Shown one piece after another: positions 1 through 8,103 of a stretch of DNA of 64,000 nucleotides. The notes under the pieces are model-generated. The model had not been told where the DNA came from. It made no database searches and saw nothing but the letters and a program-made list of their open reading frames with translations. The stretch comes from JADJPF01 sp964492845. Its GTDB lineage: Bacteria; Acidobacteriota; Blastocatellia; Chloracidobacteriales; JADJPF01. The position numbers were made by a program, and so were the translations under genes. The stretch's first letter is position 1. The number at the start of each line of letters is the position of its first letter. The stretch lies in contig CAZBMZ010000026.1 in assembly GCA_964492845.1 (NCBI GenBank), positions 1 to 64,000 on the forward strand. Reading direction: 5' to 3'.

Positions 1-44
1 TTTTCTATAACAACATCTCACCGAAAATCACTCTTTACACCCGT

Positions 45-632
45 TCACAGTATATGTTCTAAACCATCAAAACCAAATAAGTGATTCATTAAATTTTGGC
101 GTGTTATTATTTTTCCTGCATTATTCACTAGGTATACAAGTATGTCATATTCCACTAATGTTAATTCTACTTCTTTTCCACTTACCAAAACTTTCTTGTT
201 ACTAAAATCAATCCCAATATCACCAACTCTTAAATATCCTACTTCTATTTCTGTATTGCTACTTCTTCTTAGTGTTACTCTCATCCGCACTAGCAAATCA
301 TTCAAGTTAAAAGGTTTAGTTATATAATCACATGCTCCTAAATCTAAAGCTGTCTTTTTATCATCTTCTAACTGTCTAGCTGAAAGAATCATTATCGGTA
401 CTTTAGATATTTTACGCACCATCTTACACAAATCAAAACCTGACAATTTAGGCATCATTAAATCTAAAATGATTAAATCTGGTATTTTCTCATTAATTAA
501 CTCTATTGCTTCTAAAGCATCACAAGCAACTTTTACATCATAACCTCTTGCTAAAAGACTATTTTTCATTACACGTAGAATTTGTGGTTCATCGTCTACT
601 ATTAAAATCTGTGGTTTGTAATTTGTTGTCAT
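45..632 (-). CDS. OmpR/PhoB-type response regulator, C-terminally truncated
   Basis: The receiver domain (about residues 7-120) is complete, with acidic pair D13/D14, phospho-acceptor D57 in the LDLMMP motif, S84 and K106 in the TKPF motif. A winged-helix output domain follows but stops at residue 195, just after the FGFDGLEHIL segment. Family members run to about 225-230 residues. The part carrying the DNA-recognition helix and wing (usually dTxxVxxHIxxLRxKI) is absent, and none of the three downstream frames to the window edge restores it. A GAGGGGG ribosome site precedes the ATG. The gene may be decayed, or may be a regulator that no longer binds DNA in the usual way. No histidine kinase is adjacent within the window. 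Confidence 0.8.
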   Translation of the reverse strand: MTTNYKPQILIVDDEPQILRVMKNSLLARGYDVKVACDALEAIELINEKIPDLIILDLMMPKLSGFDLCKMVRKISKVPIMILSARQLEDDKKTALDLGACDYITKPFNLNDLLVRMRVTLRRSSNTEIEVGYLRVGDIGIDFSNKKVLVSGKEVELTLVEYDILVYLVNNAGKIITRQNLMNHLFGFDGLEHIL

Positions 633-974
633 AAGCCCCCTCGTTTCTATTTTATTTTCTAAAAGTTTTGTTTAGTTTGAGAGGAAATGGGACTATTTAC
701 TATGTTGTTTAATTTTTGTTGGTTCACAAGGTGTTATAGCCATTACATAAGCAAACAACTCAAATACTTTGTACAAAATATTATAGTTGATCTATTACTT
801 ATAATCTTGTTAATTTTTCATTAAGCCTTTATTTTTCAACGAAAAACCGTTAGTTTTTTGTTAGTTTTTATACATTAACTTAGCTTAACTTAAAATTATT
901 AAAATTATGACAAAATTTTATAGGCTGTTTATTAGGAGCTTAAAAGACAAAACTTACTATTTATTACTTACATT
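633..974. other. AT-rich intergenic region between hisH and the response regulator
   Basis: About 340 bases without a credible ORF. It is downstream of hisH and upstream of the response regulator, both on the minus strand, so it should hold the regulator's promoter. A TATAAT-like hexamer on the minus strand near 780-785 is the only promoter-like signal seen, and it lacks a good -35 box. No strong hairpin was found. Confidence 0.4.
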
Positions 975-1583
975 TTATTTTAAATGTGAATAAAAATTTT
1001 TTAATAAAGTTAGTCCTGCTTGTTGGCTTTTTTCTGGATGAAATTGCACTCCCATAACATTATCCCGTGCAGCAATAGAACAAAAATCTACTCCATAACT
1101 TGTTAGTCCAATTACATCACTGTTTATACTAGGCTCAACATAAAAAGAATGTACAAAATAAAAAAAACTATCGCTAGCAATATTATCTAAGATAGGGTGA
1201 TCTTGATGTTTATGTACTTGATTCCAACCAACATGTGGCACATGTAAATCATTTTTTGGAAAGCGAACTACTCGACCAGGTAATAAACCTAGTCCTTTAT
1301 GTAGTCCAAACTCTTCACTTTCTTCAAATAGCAATTGATAGCCTAGACAAACACCTAAAATAGGTTTACCCATCTTAGCAGCACTTAAAATTACTTGGTC
1401 AAATTCCTTTGCTCGCAAGCAATCCATTGCTTCTCCAAACGCCCCGACACCCGGTAAAACTAAGGCTTTAGCCTTCATAAGCAAATCTTTATCACTAGTT
1501 ACTTCTACTTTAGCATCAACAGCAGCAAAAGCTTTCTCAACGCTACGTAAATTTCCTACACCATAGTCTATTATTGTAATCAT
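975..1583 (-). CDS. hisH: Imidazole glycerol phosphate synthase, glutamine amidotransferase subunit HisH
   Basis: HisH hydrolyses glutamine and passes ammonia to HisF, which makes imidazole glycerol phosphate (histidine pathway) and AICAR (purine pathway). The 202-residue length is standard. It opens with the family's IIDYGVGNLRS motif, has the LPGVGAFG oxyanion region, the nucleophile C79 in GVCLGYQLL, and the H182/E184 pair in FHPEKS, completing a class I amidotransferase triad. No hisF or other his gene lies in the window, so the pathway is dispersed or the partner is outside. The gene stands alone, about 130 bases downstream of clpB and separated from it by a terminator. Confidence 0.95.
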   Translation of the reverse strand: MITIIDYGVGNLRSVEKAFAAVDAKVEVTSDKDLLMKAKALVLPGVGAFGEAMDCLRAKEFDQVILSAAKMGKPILGVCLGYQLLFEESEEFGLHKGLGLLPGRVVRFPKNDLHVPHVGWNQVHKHQDHPILDNIASDSFFYFVHSFYVEPSINSDVIGLTSYGVDFCSIAARDNVMGVQFHPEKSQQAGLTLLKNFYSHLK

Positions 1584-1665
1584 CAGTTATTCCTAGATTT
1601 GTTAATAAAATAGGTAGTTTAAGTTACAAACCAACAGCATAAAAATTAATTTAGCAGGAAACACA

Positions 1666-1697
1666 AAAAAGGCTAGCCTACCAAAGCTAGCCTTTTT
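1666..1697 (-). terminator. Intrinsic terminator of the hsp20-clpB operon
   Basis: AAAAAGGCTAGC (1666-1677) pairs perfectly with GCTAGCCTTTTT (1686-1697) around an 8-base loop. The A-tract on one side becomes the U-tract on the minus strand. It lies just downstream of the clpB stop and is symmetrical enough to work in both directions. Confidence 0.85.
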
Positions 1698-1713
1698 CAC
1701 TTTTTAAGAGCTT

Positions 1714-4371
1714 TTATGCCGTAGCAACCCCCCGTTTACCAGACAAGAAAGCTTCTTCAGATATACCCATAAAACTTAATGAATCACCTGCAACACTAAC
1801 CACTACAGTTTGATTATCTTTGACCTTACCGCGCAAGAGATCGCGTCCTAAAGGTGTTTCGATTTCTCGTTGAATGGCTCGTTTCAAAGGTCTAGCACCA
1901 TAGCTTGCTTCATAGCCATTTTTTACCAAAAACTCTTTTGCTTCATCCGTCATTGCAAGCTTGATATGTCTTTCATCAAGCCGTTTTTGAAGACGTGTAA
2001 TTTGAATATCAACTATTTGTTTTAAGTGTTCAATACCTAAAGCGTGGAAAACAACTATTTCATCAACACGATTTAGAAATTCTGGCTTAAATGCTCCACG
2101 CATTGCACTTAAAACACCACGTTTCATCTTTTCATAAGCCGTTTCATCATTACCTTTACTGCTATAGTCCAGGATTAACTGACTACCAATATTAGATGTC
2201 ATAATTATTACAGTATGCTTAAAGTCAACTACCCGACCTTGACCATCAGTTAAACGTCCATCGTCAAGTATTTGTAGCAACACATTAAAAACATCTGGAT
2301 GAGCCTTTTCAATTTCATCAAATAAAATCACTGAGTAAGGCTTACGTCTAACGGATTCTGTCAACTGGCCCCCTTCATCATAGCCAACATAACCGGGAGG
2401 TGCGCCAATTAAGCGGGAAACAGAATGTTTTTCCATATATTCGCTCATGTCCAGACGAACCATTGCTTGCTCATCATCAAAAAGAAATTCTGCTAGTGCG
2501 CGAGCAAGTTCGGTTTTCCCTACACCGGTTGGGCCAAGGAAAATAAATGATCCTATTGGACGATTTGGATCTTTAAGACCTGAACGGGCGCGGACAATTG
2601 CATCTGACACAGCTTGAACCGCCTCATCTTGACCAACTACACGATGATGTAAACATTCATCTAAGTTAAGTAACTTATCGATTTCACCTTGTAACAATTT
2701 GCTAACAGGAATATGTGTCCAACGACTTACAATTGCTGCAATGTCTTCTTCATCCACTTCTTCCTTGATCATACGGTTAACGCCTTGTTTCTTAAATAAA
2801 TGCTCTTCTTCTGTCTTAAGTTTATTTTCTAGCGTAGAAAGCTTACCATAGCGAAGTTCTGCTGCTCGATTTAAGTCATAATCTCGCTCGGCTCGCTCAA
2901 TATCCATCTTGGTTTGCTCAATTTCTTCTCTTAACTTGCGAAGTCTTAACACAGCTTGCTTTTCAACTTGCCATTGAGCTTTTAAGGAATCTGATTGAGC
3001 GCGAAGTTCTGCTAACTCTTTTTCTAATTTTTGTAATCTATCTTTTGATACGTTATCCGTCTCTCGTTTTAGACCTTCTTTTTCAATTTCAAGCTGCATT
3101 ACACGGCGCAAGATTTCGTCTAATTCTTGAGGCATTGAATCAATTTCGGTTCTTAAACGTGCTGCGGCCTCATCTACTAGGTCAATTGCTTTATCAGGTA
3201 AAAATCGGTCTGAAATATAGCGTTGTGAAAGTACAGCAGCCGAAACTAAAGCAGAATCTTTAATTCTAGTTCCATGATGGACTTCATAGCGTTCTTTTAA
3301 GCCTCGAAGTATAGAAATAGTGTCTTCTACTGTAGGTTCATTAACTAGCACTGGTTGAAAACGTCGTTCTAGTGCAGCGTCCTTTTCAACATATTTACGA
3401 TATTCATCTAAAGTAGTAGCACCAATACAATGTAGTTCACCACGTGCTAGCATTGGTTTTAATAAATTGCCTGCGTCCATCGCGCCATCTGTTTTTCCTG
3501 CACCAACAATTGTGTGGAGTTCGTCGATAAAGAGAATGATTTTTCCTTGAGATTCTGAAACTTCTGTTAAAACCGCCTTTAAGCGTTCTTCAAACTCGCC
3601 TCGATATTTAGCACCTGCAATTAAAGCACCCATATCTAGGGCAACAATTAATTTATCTTTTAAGCCTTCTGGCACATCACCGCGAATAATTCTTGTTGCT
3701 AAACCTTCTACAATTGCGGTTTTACCTACGCCTGGCTCACCAATTAAGACAGGATTGTTTTTAGTACGTCTAGATAGGACTTGAACGACTCGACGAATTT
3801 CATCATCTCGCCCAATTACAGGGTCAATTTTGCCTTGACGAGCTAGTTTTGTAAGATCTCGTCCATATTTTTCTAATGATTGATAGGTTTCTTCTGGATT
3901 TTGAGAAGTTACGCGTTGCTTACCACGAACTTCTTGCAAAGTTTTCATCAAGCGATCTTCGTTTAAGCCCATTTCATGGAGTAGCTTGCTTGCTGGATGT
4001 CGCTTTCCTTCTTTAACAATTGCTAAAAGAAAATGTTCTACAGAAATATACTCGTCCTTAAGCCGTTTAGCTTCATCCTCAGCCACAACAAAAACTTTAT
4101 TTAGTCGCTGAGTAATATACATTTGCTCTAGGCTAACGCTACCACCACTTACTTTTGGCAACTTGTCAACTTCTTTTGCGAGGTGGTTACGAACTATATC
4201 TGATGCAATACCAGCTTTTTCTAAAATAGCTGGAGCAAGACCGTTTTCTTGTTCTAAAAGAGCTAAGAGCAAATGTTCTACATCAACTTCTGGATTGGCA
4301 TTTTTGGTTGCAATTGTGCGAGCAGCCAAAATAGCCGCCTGTGCTTTTTGTGTCATTTTATTTATATCCAT
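1714..4371 (-). CDS. clpB: ATP-dependent disaggregase ClpB
   Basis: ClpB is a hexameric Hsp100 ATPase that threads aggregated proteins and works with DnaK. The 885-residue protein has the full layout: a Clp_N double repeat (about 1-145), a first AAA+ module with Walker A GEPGVGKT at 211-218, a long charged coiled-coil middle domain (about 410-525) that distinguishes ClpB from ClpA/ClpC, and a second AAA+ module with Walker A GPTGVGKT at 613-620 followed by the ClpB C-terminal domain. GAGGTGA precedes the ATG. It lies 56 bases downstream of hsp20, so the small heat-shock proteins and the disaggregase that clears their substrates are probably co-transcribed. A 13-bp hairpin sits in the leader. 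Confidence 0.96.
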   Translation of the reverse strand: MDINKMTQKAQAAILAARTIATKNANPEVDVEHLLLALLEQENGLAPAILEKAGIASDIVRNHLAKEVDKLPKVSGGSVSLEQMYITQRLNKVFVVAEDEAKRLKDEYISVEHFLLAIVKEGKRHPASKLLHEMGLNEDRLMKTLQEVRGKQRVTSQNPEETYQSLEKYGRDLTKLARQGKIDPVIGRDDEIRRVVQVLSRRTKNNPVLIGEPGVGKTAIVEGLATRIIRGDVPEGLKDKLIVALDMGALIAGAKYRGEFEERLKAVLTEVSESQGKIILFIDELHTIVGAGKTDGAMDAGNLLKPMLARGELHCIGATTLDEYRKYVEKDAALERRFQPVLVNEPTVEDTISILRGLKERYEVHHGTRIKDSALVSAAVLSQRYISDRFLPDKAIDLVDEAAARLRTEIDSMPQELDEILRRVMQLEIEKEGLKRETDNVSKDRLQKLEKELAELRAQSDSLKAQWQVEKQAVLRLRKLREEIEQTKMDIERAERDYDLNRAAELRYGKLSTLENKLKTEEEHLFKKQGVNRMIKEEVDEEDIAAIVSRWTHIPVSKLLQGEIDKLLNLDECLHHRVVGQDEAVQAVSDAIVRARSGLKDPNRPIGSFIFLGPTGVGKTELARALAEFLFDDEQAMVRLDMSEYMEKHSVSRLIGAPPGYVGYDEGGQLTESVRRKPYSVILFDEIEKAHPDVFNVLLQILDDGRLTDGQGRVVDFKHTVIIMTSNIGSQLILDYSSKGNDETAYEKMKRGVLSAMRGAFKPEFLNRVDEIVVFHALGIEHLKQIVDIQITRLQKRLDERHIKLAMTDEAKEFLVKNGYEASYGARPLKRAIQREIETPLGRDLLRGKVKDNQTVVVSVAGDSLSFMGISEEAFLSGKRGVATA

Positions 4372-4384
4372 AACATCACCTCAC

Positions 4385-4414
4385 CCTAGGGTTAATCCAT
4401 AGATTAACCCTAGG
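4385..4414 (-). promoter_or_regulatory. 13-bp inverted repeat in the hsp20-clpB gap (attenuator or terminator)
   Basis: CCTAGGGTTAATC (4385-4397) and GATTAACCCTAGG (4402-4414) are perfect complements around a 4-base loop. In the mRNA the hairpin follows the hsp20 stop and ends only a few bases before the clpB GAGGTGA ribosome site. No U-run follows, so it could be an RNA stability element, an attenuator or temperature-sensitive leader structure, or an operator rather than a simple terminator. Confidence 0.6.
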
Positions 4415-4427
4415 TTATTAAACTTTA

Positions 4428-4871
4428 TTAAACTATTTTTACTTCAATTTGACGTGGTTTTGCTTCTATTCTCTTAGGTACACTTACTTTTAAGATACCT
4501 TCTTTATAACTAGCTGCAACTTTTCCTAAATCAAATGTGCTTGGTACAGTAAAGCTACGCTCAAATGTTCCTTGAGGACGTTCTTGACGATGAAGTTTAT
4601 ATTTAGGTTGATCAACAAATTTGCGTTCACCTGTTAAGGTCAAAACATTATTTTCTGCACTAAGCTTAAAGTCTGCCTCACTCATACCAGGCAATTGACT
4701 TTCTAAAACTAGTTCATCTTTTGTCTCATAAATATCAACTACTGGCGACCATTCTTCTACTGTGTTGTTAGTACGTGTTGGTACACCAAAAAATTCTTGA
4801 TAAAACTTTTGTAGTTGTCCTAAATCGCTCATTGCTCTATAAGGATTGGTAAATGATTTATTGTTTTTCAT
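4428..4871 (-). CDS. Small heat-shock protein, Hsp20/alpha-crystallin family (second copy)
   Basis: A 147-residue holdase with an alpha-crystallin domain over about residues 40-147. The signatures are PVVDIYETKDELVLESQLPG at its start, the PQGTFERSFTVP strand region and the GILKVSVPK motif near the end. Such proteins form oligomers that bind unfolding proteins until ClpB/DnaK act. It is the middle gene of hsp20-hsp20-clpB, 46 bases after its paralogue's stop, with GGAGG upstream of the ATG. The two paralogues are clearly divergent, so this is an old duplication or separate acquisitions. Confidence 0.93.
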   Translation of the reverse strand: MKNNKSFTNPYRAMSDLGQLQKFYQEFFGVPTRTNNTVEEWSPVVDIYETKDELVLESQLPGMSEADFKLSAENNVLTLTGERKFVDQPKYKLHRQERPQGTFERSFTVPSTFDLGKVAASYKEGILKVSVPKRIEAKPRQIEVKIV

Positions 4872-4917
4872 AATCTTGCCTCCAAAGTTAATTTCCTTTA
4901 TTTAAGATTTTTACTAA

Positions 4918-5352
4918 CTAATTTACCTTTACGGTAATTTGTCTTGGTTTATGTACTTCTTGTTTTGGTAACGTAATAGTTAACAGCCCATTTTTTAGTT
5001 CAGCACCTATCTTTTCTATATCTATATCTAATGGAAGTGAAAATGAGCGTTGAAAACGTCCAGAGAAGCTTTCTGTACGGTGATAACGTACATTAGGTAA
5101 CTCTTCCTGAGTCTTCTCACCAGCAACCGTTAAAGTGCGGTTTTCATAACGGATTTGAACATTTTCTGAGCGAAAGCCTGGTAAATCTGCAATTAGATAT
5201 AGATTGTTGTCATCTTCACAAATATCTATTGCTGGCCCGTGACCTGCAAAACCTAAGTCCTCAGCACTAACAGAAAAAGCGGCTGGGTTAAATAAAGAAT
5301 TTAATTGTTTTTCTAAGTTAGCAAGATTTTTTGCAACTGCTGGTTTGGTCAT
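4918..5352 (-). CDS. Small heat-shock protein, Hsp20/alpha-crystallin family (first copy)
   Basis: First gene of the operon. The reading frame extends to a TTG at 5364, but that codon overlaps the GGAGGT ribosome site, so the ATG at 5352 (144 residues) is preferred. The alpha-crystallin domain covers about residues 40-144, with the GPAIDICEDDNNLYLIADLPG start, the GRFQRSFSLP strand and the GLLTITLPK motif. It shares domain layout but only moderate identity with the downstream copy, so the two may form mixed oligomers. A sigma70-type promoter lies about 60 bases upstream. Confidence 0.93.
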   Translation of the reverse strand: MTKPAVAKNLANLEKQLNSLFNPAAFSVSAEDLGFAGHGPAIDICEDDNNLYLIADLPGFRSENVQIRYENRTLTVAGEKTQEELPNVRYHRTESFSGRFQRSFSLPLDIDIEKIGAELKNGLLTITLPKQEVHKPRQITVKVN

Positions 5353-5411
5353 AATTACCTCCAAAAATTTTTAATTAGTGATTAAGTAGTATTTAACTTG
5401 ATTGTGTTTGC

Positions 5412-5440
5412 ATAATAAAAGTTGAGTGCTTATCTGTCAA
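5412..5440 (-). promoter_or_regulatory. Promoter of hsp20-hsp20-clpB
   Basis: On the minus strand TTGACA (5440 to 5435) is followed after exactly 17 bases by TATTAT (5417 to 5412), a near-consensus housekeeping promoter. The spacer contains GCACTCAACTT, which is repeated in the lon promoter. The piece TAAGCACTC differs by one base from the left half of a CIRCE element (TTAGCACTC), but no right half follows, so HrcA control is only a possibility. Confidence 0.65.
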
Positions 5441-5444
5441 GTAT
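5419..5444 (+). repeat. Mirrored 26-bp element, hsp20 side
   Basis: Reads AAGTTGAGTG, six variable bases, then TGTCAAGTAT. The same element occurs inverted at 5522-5547, with identical first ten bases and nine of the last ten matching. Each copy covers the -35 box and spacer of one divergent heat-shock promoter, which suggests a common regulator site with core TTGA-N11-TCAA. Confidence 0.65.
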
Positions 5445-5521
5445 ATTTTTCCAGGAAATTTTCAGAAATTTTCCTTGGACAAAATAATTTGCTTTCTGTA
5501 ATATTCATTCAGTCACGCAAA

Positions 5522-5547
5522 ATACTTGATAATTAGACACTCAACTT
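5522..5547 (-). repeat. Mirrored 26-bp element, lon side
   Basis: The reverse complement of this stretch matches the element at 5419-5444. Reading towards lon on the plus strand, TTGATA (5526-5531) and TTTAAC (5549-5554) are 17 bases apart and form a plausible but weaker promoter than the hsp20 one. The conserved CACTCAACTT falls in the spacer, as in the other copy. Confidence 0.6.
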
Positions 5548-5636
5548 CTTTAACAAACTTCCGGCGGTGATGGCACACCAATAGAAGGACAAACAGCACT
5601 AAATAAAGAAGAGATAGTGTTCAGGAGGTTAAAACT

Positions 5637-8003
5637 ATGAATTTGTCTACTACTCAATATCCAATAATTTCCTTAAAAAATACGGTAGTATTTCCATATA
5701 TGGTGTTGCCACTTTCCGTTGGACGAACTCGCTCACTAGCTGCGGCTGAAGCGGCTACTAATACAGAAGAAAAGCTAGTTGTTTTGGTGACACAAAAAGA
5801 AGTAGCAACTGAAGAACCAAGCCAAAATGATCTATATAACATTGGCACATTAGCAGTAATTAAACGTTCAATTCGTATGAATGAAAGCAACCTACAATTA
5901 ATTGTTCAAGGAATTGGGCGAGTAAAAATAAACAGTGTTGATACAACAGATAATAACTATCTATTAGGTACAGTTGAGCCATTAGCCGACTTAAAAGAGT
6001 CTTCAACAGAAACCGAAGCCCTACATCGTGCAATTAATGATTTAGTAGGAAAATCTTTATCAATGTTGCAAAATGTACCAGAAGATCTAACATCCATCGT
6101 AGTTTCAACCGAAGACCCTGTAAAATTAAGCTATATGTTAGCAACTCTATTTCATATGGAAATAGACAAGGAACAAAAATTACTAGAAGCTAACACTAAG
6201 CTAGATTTGCTTAAAATAATGCATGAGTATTTAACCCATGAAGTACAAGTTTTAGAGTTACGTCAAAAAATTCAAGGTGATGCTCAAGCAGAAATCCATA
6301 AAGCACAACGTGAATATGTGCTTAGACAGCAATTAAAACAAATTCAAAAAGAATTAGGAGAAGAAGATCCAGAAAAAGCAGAACTAGAAATGCTTCGTCA
6401 AAAGATTGATGAAGCTAATCTGCCAGCAGAAGTTCTAAAAGAAGTTAATCGTGAAATGAAACGTTTAGAAAAACTTCCACCTGCTGCACCAGATCATCAA
6501 GTAATCCGCACTTATTTAGATGTAGTGTTAGAACTTCCTTGGCATAAAACAACTACAGATAATTTAGACTTAAAACATGCTCGTGAAGTGTTGGCAGAAG
6601 ATCACTATGGGTTAAAGGACATCAAAGACCGTATTATTGAGCATTTAGCTGTCTTAAAGCTTAACCCTACGGCTAAATCTCCGATTATTTGTTTTGTTGG
6701 GCCTCCGGGAGTTGGAAAAACTTCCCTTGGACATTCAATTGCTCGTGCTTTAGGCAGAAAATTTGAGCGTATGAGTTTAGGCGGAGTTCATGACGAAGCA
6801 GAGCTTCGCGGTCATCGTCGTACTTATATTGGTTCTATGCCAGGTCGTATTATTCAATCAATGCGCCGTGCTGGAGTTAAAAACCCTGTTTTAATGCTAG
6901 ATGAAGTAGATAAACTAGGTCGAGATTTCCGAGGTGATCCAGCTTCAGCACTTTTAGAAGTGCTTGATCCGGCTCAAAATACTACTTTTCGTGACCATTA
7001 TTTAGATTTGCCTTTTGATCTTTCCAAAGTATTTTTTATCTGTACAGCCAATAGTTTAGAGACTATTCCTGGGCCACTTTTAGACCGTATGGAAGTAATT
7101 TCCCTTTCTGGTTACACAGAGCAAGAAAAACTAGAGATTTCTAAACGTTATTTAGTTCCAAGACAACTAAAAGAAACTGGTTTAACAGACGCACAAATTC
7201 AAATAGATGAAAAAACCATTAGTGAGCTTATTAGCTCTTATACTCGTGAAGCTGGAGTACGCCAACTAGAGCGCACTTTAGGACAATTAGCCAGAAAAGT
7301 AGCTGTAAAAATCGCTCTAAATGAAGTAGCTGAAATGAAAATCGAAGCCCCAATGTTAGATGATTTACTTGGCCCAGATAAGTTTTTACCTGAAGAAATG
7401 CGAACAGAATTACAGCCAGGCGTAGCAACTGGTTTAGCCTGGACACCTGTAGGGGGCGATGTTCTTTATATTGAAGCAACGCTTCTACCTGGAGGAAAGG
7501 ATTTAACTCTAACTGGTCAACTAGGCGATGTAATGAAAGAATCCGCACGGGCAGCAATGAGCTATCTTTGGGCAAATTCTCATCGTTTTGGTATAGATCG
7601 AGAAGTCTTTAAGAATGCTGGACTACATTTACATGTACCTTCTGGAGCAGTTCCTAAAGATGGCCCGTCAGCCGGTATTACAATGACCACCGCGCTTGCT
7701 TCTTTATACTTAAATAAATCTATGCGTGCCGATACTGCAATGACTGGTGAAATTACGCTTTCTGGCCTAGTTTTACCAATAGGAGGACTTAAGGAAAAAG
7801 TCTTAGCAGCACGTCGCGCCGGCATTCGTCGGATCATTATGCCTAAAGCTAATGAAAAAGACCTGGTTAAATTACCAATTGAAGTAAAACAAGAGATGGA
7901 ATTTATACCAGTAAAAACCATTGAGCAAGTGCTAAATAATGCAATTGAAGACTTTGACGCTAGTGCTTATGTAATACCTAGCATCGTTGCATCAGCAGCA
8001 TAA
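5637..8003 (+). CDS. lon: ATP-dependent protease Lon (LonA)
   Basis: A cytosolic hexameric AAA+ protease for damaged and regulatory proteins. The 788 residues match E. coli Lon (784). The substrate-binding LON domain is at about 8-200, followed by a coiled helical region. Walker A GPPGVGKTS is at 355-363, and the Walker B LMLDEVDK follows. The protease domain carries the catalytic dyad S678 (DGPSAG) and K721 (GGLKEK), spaced 43 residues apart as in E. coli. AGGAGG stands seven bases before the ATG. It is divergent from hsp20-clpB with matching promoter elements, so the two arms are probably co-regulated by stress. Confidence 0.97.
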   Translation: MNLSTTQYPIISLKNTVVFPYMVLPLSVGRTRSLAAAEAATNTEEKLVVLVTQKEVATEEPSQNDLYNIGTLAVIKRSIRMNESNLQLIVQGIGRVKINSVDTTDNNYLLGTVEPLADLKESSTETEALHRAINDLVGKSLSMLQNVPEDLTSIVVSTEDPVKLSYMLATLFHMEIDKEQKLLEANTKLDLLKIMHEYLTHEVQVLELRQKIQGDAQAEIHKAQREYVLRQQLKQIQKELGEEDPEKAELEMLRQKIDEANLPAEVLKEVNREMKRLEKLPPAAPDHQVIRTYLDVVLELPWHKTTTDNLDLKHAREVLAEDHYGLKDIKDRIIEHLAVLKLNPTAKSPIICFVGPPGVGKTSLGHSIARALGRKFERMSLGGVHDEAELRGHRRTYIGSMPGRIIQSMRRAGVKNPVLMLDEVDKLGRDFRGDPASALLEVLDPAQNTTFRDHYLDLPFDLSKVFFICTANSLETIPGPLLDRMEVISLSGYTEQEKLEISKRYLVPRQLKETGLTDAQIQIDEKTISELISSYTREAGVRQLERTLGQLARKVAVKIALNEVAEMKIEAPMLDDLLGPDKFLPEEMRTELQPGVATGLAWTPVGGDVLYIEATLLPGGKDLTLTGQLGDVMKESARAAMSYLWANSHRFGIDREVFKNAGLHLHVPSGAVPKDGPSAGITMTTALASLYLNKSMRADTAMTGEITLSGLVLPIGGLKEKVLAARRAGIRRIIMPKANEKDLVKLPIEVKQEMEFIPVKTIEQVLNNAIEDFDASAYVIPSIVASAA

Positions 8004-8060
8004 TTTTAGAAAACATTTTCTAGTAGCTATAACCTCTAACCTCATTTGTTAGGCAATTTC

Positions 8061-8097
8061 AAGGATGGGAAATAACTTTCTCATCCTTTTTATTTTT
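8061..8097 (+). terminator. Intrinsic terminator of lon
   Basis: AAGGATGGGAAA (8061-8072) pairs with TTTCTCATCCTT (8077-8088), 12 pairs with one G-T, around a 4-base loop, followed by a T-rich run. The kinase gene converging from the other side ends at 8104. Confidence 0.85.
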
Positions 8098-8103
8098 AGA
8101 AAG

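Noticed and set aside
142..327. Plus-strand ORF inside the response regulator gene
   Set aside because: It is antisense to a well-supported receiver and output domain, has low-complexity Leu/Ser composition and no ribosome site.
5447..5478. Imperfect inverted repeat around TCCAGGAAATTTTCAG...AAATTTTCCTTGGA
   Set aside because: It has gaps and lies between the two mirrored elements; it is too irregular to claim as a separate site.
5419..5547. A complete CIRCE/HrcA operator in the heat-shock intergenic region
   Set aside because: Only a half site (TAAGCACTC) is present; no inverted GAGTGCTAA partner follows at the required 9-base spacing.
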